Below, one piece after another: positions 40,697 through 41,548 of a stretch of DNA of 41,548 bases (its first letter is position 1; each line of letters opens with the position of its first letter). The stretch spans positions 1 to 41,548 of the forward strand of contig CASGDZ010000006.1 in NCBI GenBank assembly GCA_949300385.1, in the 5' to 3' direction. Source of the DNA: an uncultured Christensenella sp. (GTDB lineage: Bacteria > Bacillota > Clostridia > Christensenellales > UBA1242). Position numbers and translations under genes: made by a program. The notes beneath the pieces were generated by a model. The model saw nothing but the letters and a program-made list of their open reading frames with translations. It had not been told where the DNA came from and made no database searches.

Positions 40697-41548
40697 ATGA
40701 CAAAACAATTAAGTGATTATGAAATAGAAAAACAAAATAAAAAACAAGAACTTGTCAGAAATGAATTTTTATACCAAAATAATTCAGCTGGAAAATATGA
40801 ATTCCCTATAATTAAAAAGCAAAATATTGATGCCAGCAAAATTGAATTTTTAAGTTATGTTAATGCTAAAAAAAATGATGACGCAAACAGAAATAAAACT
40901 ATCCACTTTTTTACTTATGATTGGAAATTTGAAAAAGTTTATGAAAATGCTGAAGAAGAATTAGAAAAGTTGAGCCAATATTTTTGTTTGCTTAGTCCAG
41001 ACTTTAGCATATTTACAAATATGCCAATTGCACTTCAAATTGAAAGTGTTTTTAAAAATCGTTGGTGTGGCGCTTATTGGCAAAGCAAAGGATTAAGAGT
41101 TATTCCAACAATTTCATGGGGAGATGAAAGAAGTTTTGATTTTTGTTTTGATGGAATTGAAGAAGGGGCAATAGTTGCTGTATGCACTTATTATAGAGAA
41201 AATTGTGAAGAAGAATTTATGCTAGGTTATAATGAAATGATAAAGAGAATAAAACCTAGTTTGATTTTGTGCTATGATGAGCCATTTAAATCAATGAAAG
41301 GAAATATAAAAGAATTTTTGCCAACAACTTATGAATGGACAAAAGATTTAAATTGGAAAGACTTGATTCATTTTAAATGGGAAAAACAAAATAGAAATGT
41401 TTCGGGTTTAAATGAAAACAATTTTAAATTTTTTAAATATGATGACCCTTATGTTAAAGACCAATTAGTAAAATGTTCAATTTGTGGGCAAATTGCCACT
41501 CAAGACCAATATGGTAATGGCGAATGTAAAAATTGTGGTTGGAAATTC
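40697..41548 (+). CDS. DUF4417-like protein with C-terminal zinc ribbon (3' end beyond window)
   Basis: An open frame of 284 codons from ATG 40697 to the last base, with no stop; AAGGAGA lies just upstream. Residues about 85-215 match DUF4417: SQYFCLLSPDFSIFTNMP, VFKNRWCGAYWQSKGLRVIP, TISWGDERSFDFCFDG and AIVAVCTYYRE. The end visible here is a zinc ribbon, C-S-I-C-G ... C-K-N-C-G, likely close to the natural C-terminus. DUF4417 is of unknown function and is common in phages, plasmids and conjugative elements. Adjacency to the toxin-module-like gene suggests a two-gene mobile cassette, perhaps partner or immunity-like. That is inference. Confidence 0.85.
   Translation, partial: MTKQLSDYEIEKQNKKQELVRNEFLYQNNSAGKYEFPIIKKQNIDASKIEFLSYVNAKKNDDANRNKTIHFFTYDWKFEKVYENAEEELEKLSQYFCLLSPDFSIFTNMPIALQIESVFKNRWCGAYWQSKGLRVIPTISWGDERSFDFCFDGIEEGAIVAVCTYYRENCEEEFMLGYNEMIKRIKPSLILCYDEPFKSMKGNIKEFLPTTYEWTKDLNWKDLIHFKWEKQNRNVSGLNENNFKFFKYDDPYVKDQLVKCSICGQIATQDQYGNGECKNCGWKF

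Overview
The window is very AT-rich, with low-complexity A/T intergenic DNA, sigma-70-type promoters, strong AGGAGG-type ribosome sites on many genes, and the standard genetic code (TGA used as stop, Trp as TGG). The gene content is class III anaerobic ribonucleotide reductase, formate-tetrahydrofolate ligase, two DegV proteins, YfhO, YwaF, a TasA/SipW-type fibre operon and lipoproteins. This points to a strictly anaerobic, uncultivated, host-associated member of the Bacillota (Clostridia- or RF39-like). That assignment is inference. No tRNA, rRNA, CRISPR array or insertion sequence was seen.

Left part (1-14500): a lipoprotein; the nrdD-nrdG pair followed by an unannotated 52-residue Lys-rich ORF; a divergently transcribed Crp/Fnr-type regulator; a large YfhO membrane protein; a hypothetical protein; a degV-rlmD-tetR cluster divergent from a second degV; a YigZ/IMPACT protein reduced to one domain; a DUF2188-like protein; and a membrane zinc-ribbon protein.

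Middle (14700-21220): a three-gene operon of iron-type alcohol dehydrogenase, stand-alone FIST sensor and aldehyde dehydrogenase, then a TIM-barrel sugar-phosphate isomerase-like protein and a short formate-tetrahydrofolate ligase. From 21470 to 28110 lies a surface-polysaccharide locus: a Wzm/Wzt-type ABC exporter facing, stop codon to stop codon, a minus-strand series of GT4, O-antigen-ligase-like protein, polyprenyl-phosphate sugar transferase, a small unknown and a GT2.

Right part (28300-41548): three unfamiliar cytoplasmic proteins (coiled-coil/helical-repeat, Cys-nucleophile alpha/beta-hydrolase-like, and transglutaminase-like with a visible Cys-His-Asp triad); a minus-strand fibre operon (TasA-like, DUF6273-like, SipW-type signal peptidase fused to a multi-pass membrane domain, DUF5305-like); a repeat lipoprotein; a HAD phosphatase; YwaF; and at the edge a small toxin-module-like protein followed by a DUF4417/zinc-ribbon protein that runs out of the window.

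Two cross-cutting signals stand out. First, several genes have a good promoter whose predicted +1 is the A of the ATG, with no Shine-Dalgarno, implying leaderless mRNAs next to genes with strong ribosome sites. Second, the fibre operon and the 28.3-32.4 kb gene group look like surface or effector systems that deserve structure-based searches.
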